A DNA stretch of 5,611 nt from Opitutia bacterium UBA977. Its GTDB lineage: Bacteria; Verrucomicrobiota; Verrucomicrobiia; Opitutales; Coraliomargaritaceae. Below, one piece after another: positions 4,911 through 5,611 of the stretch (positions are counted from its first letter, which is position 1; each line of letters begins with the position of its first letter). The position numbers and the translations under genes were made by a program. Below the pieces are notes generated by a model. It was not told where the DNA came from. It made no database searches and worked only from the letters and a program-made list of their open reading frames with translations. The stretch is taken from positions 1 through 5,611 of the forward strand of contig DBBT01000043.1 in the NCBI GenBank assembly GCA_002292345.1, in the 5' to 3' direction.

Positions 4911-5611
4911 ATGATCGCATTCCTCACAGCATTCGCCCTCAACACCTGGCACATGGTCGCCGAGATGGCACCTTACCTAATCTTCGGATTCGCGATCGCA
5001 GGTCTGCTGCATATTTTGATCCGCAAAGAACAAGTGCAACGCCTACTCGGCAAGCCTGGCCTAGGCGCAGTGTTCAAAGCCTGCTTGATCGGCGTCCCTA
5101 TGCCACTCTGTTCTTGCTCTGTGATACCAGTCGCCGCCGCCCTGCACAAAAGCGGTGCGAGCCGCGGAGCCACCGCCGCGTTTCTTAGCTCCACCCCACA
5201 AACTGGCGTCGATAGCATGCTAGCGACCTATTCTCTCATGGGCGGTCTCTTCGCCACTGTGCGCGTCGTAGTCGCTTTCGTCTCAGGCATCGTCACCGGA
5301 TTCCTGATCGAACTCTTTTGTAATAACCGGGTGGAGGACAACGCTCCGCCCAGCTCTCCAGCCACAAGCCTGAGCCCTACTCTTACTCCTAATCCTCAAT
5401 CAACGCCGAGTAAGATTACGAGTATGGCTAAGACACCTCAAGTCTCTACCCTCAAGCCTCAGGTCTGTAGCCCTCAGCCATCACGCCTCTCAACCGCGCT
5501 CCGCTACGGCTTCATCAAACTGCCTGCCGACCTTGCCGTCGCACTCCTGCTGGGCCTCACGCTTGCCGGGTTGATCACCACACTGCTTCCGCCTGATTTG
5601 ATCAGTGGCCC
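4911..5611 (+). CDS. SO_0444/DUF318-type heavy-metal efflux permease, 3'-truncated by window edge
   Basis: The 233 visible residues match the permease family (PF03773-like) that includes the Cu/Zn-efflux type SO_0444 and ArsP-type transporters. The first membrane helix is about 4-36. The signature M64-P-L-C67-S-C69-S-V-I-P-V-A (cysteine pair in a membrane segment, probable metal site) is followed by G82-A-S-R-G-A-T and S94-T-P-Q-T-G-V-D, both strongly family-typical. Another helix spans about 109-136. Residues 138-192 form a Pro/Ser/Thr-rich linker. In relatives this loop is rich in cysteines; here only C137 and C186 remain, and much of the linker is encoded by degenerate DNA repeats. A further helix begins near 205. 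The ATG at 4911 is the first after an in-frame stop at 4869-4871. The second half of the transporter lies beyond the window. It is divergent from the DtxR/MntR-type gene, so metal-responsive control is likely. The exported metal is not determined. Confidence 0.9.
   Translation, partial: MIAFLTAFALNTWHMVAEMAPYLIFGFAIAGLLHILIRKEQVQRLLGKPGLGAVFKACLIGVPMPLCSCSVIPVAAALHKSGASRGATAAFLSSTPQTGVDSMLATYSLMGGLFATVRVVVAFVSGIVTGFLIELFCNNRVEDNAPPSSPATSLSPTLTPNPQSTPSKITSMAKTPQVSTLKPQVCSPQPSRLSTALRYGFIKLPADLAVALLLGLTLAGLITTLLPPDLISG
5376..5399 (+). repeat. Degenerate hexanucleotide array inside the permease gene
   Basis: Four in-frame hexamers, CCTACT, CTTACT, CCTAAT and CCTCAA, encode P-T-L-T-P-N-P-Q in the linker of the permease. 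A hexamer is two codons long, so expansion or contraction keeps the reading frame. The same array type stands in the upstream intergenic region. Confidence 0.6.
5436..5477 (+). repeat. Imperfect 21-bp tandem duplication inside the permease gene
   Basis: Two adjacent 21-base units (5436-5456 and 5457-5477) both read CCTCA(A/G)GTCT(C/G)TA, followed by CCCTCA with a one-base shift. In protein they give P176-Q-V-S-T-L-K and P183-Q-V-C-S-P-Q, a seven-residue repeat. The 21-bp period keeps the frame. The second unit contains the word AGCCCTCAGC that is shared with the intergenic region. Confidence 0.6.

Noticed and set aside
4895..5188. 97-residue plus-strand frame overlapping the start of the permease
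   Set aside because: It is out of frame with the permease, which has diagnostic family motifs; its Arg-rich composition is typical of a shadow frame.

Overview
The window is a moderately GC-rich bacterial chromosome segment with tightly packed genes. It contains five protein genes, two of them cut by the window edges. The protein styles are a tandem M16 peptidase with an unfamiliar C-terminal tail, a secreted-looking nickel superoxide dismutase beginning HCQVPCGIY, a DtxR/MntR-type regulator, and an SO_0444-type permease with a repeat-derived linker. Together with the near absence of Shine-Dalgarno sequences, they suggest a marine-type Verrucomicrobiota (Opitutae/Puniceicoccales-like) or a related PVC bacterium. 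This placement is an inference from recalled protein style, not from a search.

Layout. Positions 1-2895 (+) hold most of a two-unit M16 zinc metallopeptidase; its true N-terminus lies upstream of the window. Positions 2990-3439 (+) encode a 149-residue protein I do not recognise, closed by a clear intrinsic terminator (3449-3474). Positions 3585-4052 (+) encode nickel superoxide dismutase (sodN), whose export-type leader would be cut exactly at the metal-binding His1. Its stop codon abuts the stop codon of a convergent DtxR/MntR-family metal-dependent regulator (4053-4718, -). A 192-bp divergent intergenic region (4719-4910) with degenerate hexamer repeats and a spaced inverted repeat separates this regulator from an SO_0444/DUF318-type heavy-metal permease (4911 to the window end, +).

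Working together. The right half reads as a metal and oxidative-stress neighbourhood: a Ni enzyme that removes superoxide, a metal-sensing repressor-type protein, and a putative metal exporter read divergently from the regulator. The simplest model is that the regulator controls itself and the permease from the shared intergenic region. sodN has its own upstream region and is linked to the regulator by position and by antisense overlap of transcript ends, not by a shared promoter. The peptidase and the unknown protein at the left have no evident link to metals.

The most notable points are the perfectly placed signal-peptidase site in the Ni-SOD, the hybrid MntR/DtxR metal-ligand set of the regulator, and the same degenerate hexanucleotide array occurring both in the intergenic region and inside the permease gene. 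In the permease it forms part of the linker that replaces the usual cysteine-rich loop. I found no mobile element, CRISPR array, tRNA or rRNA.
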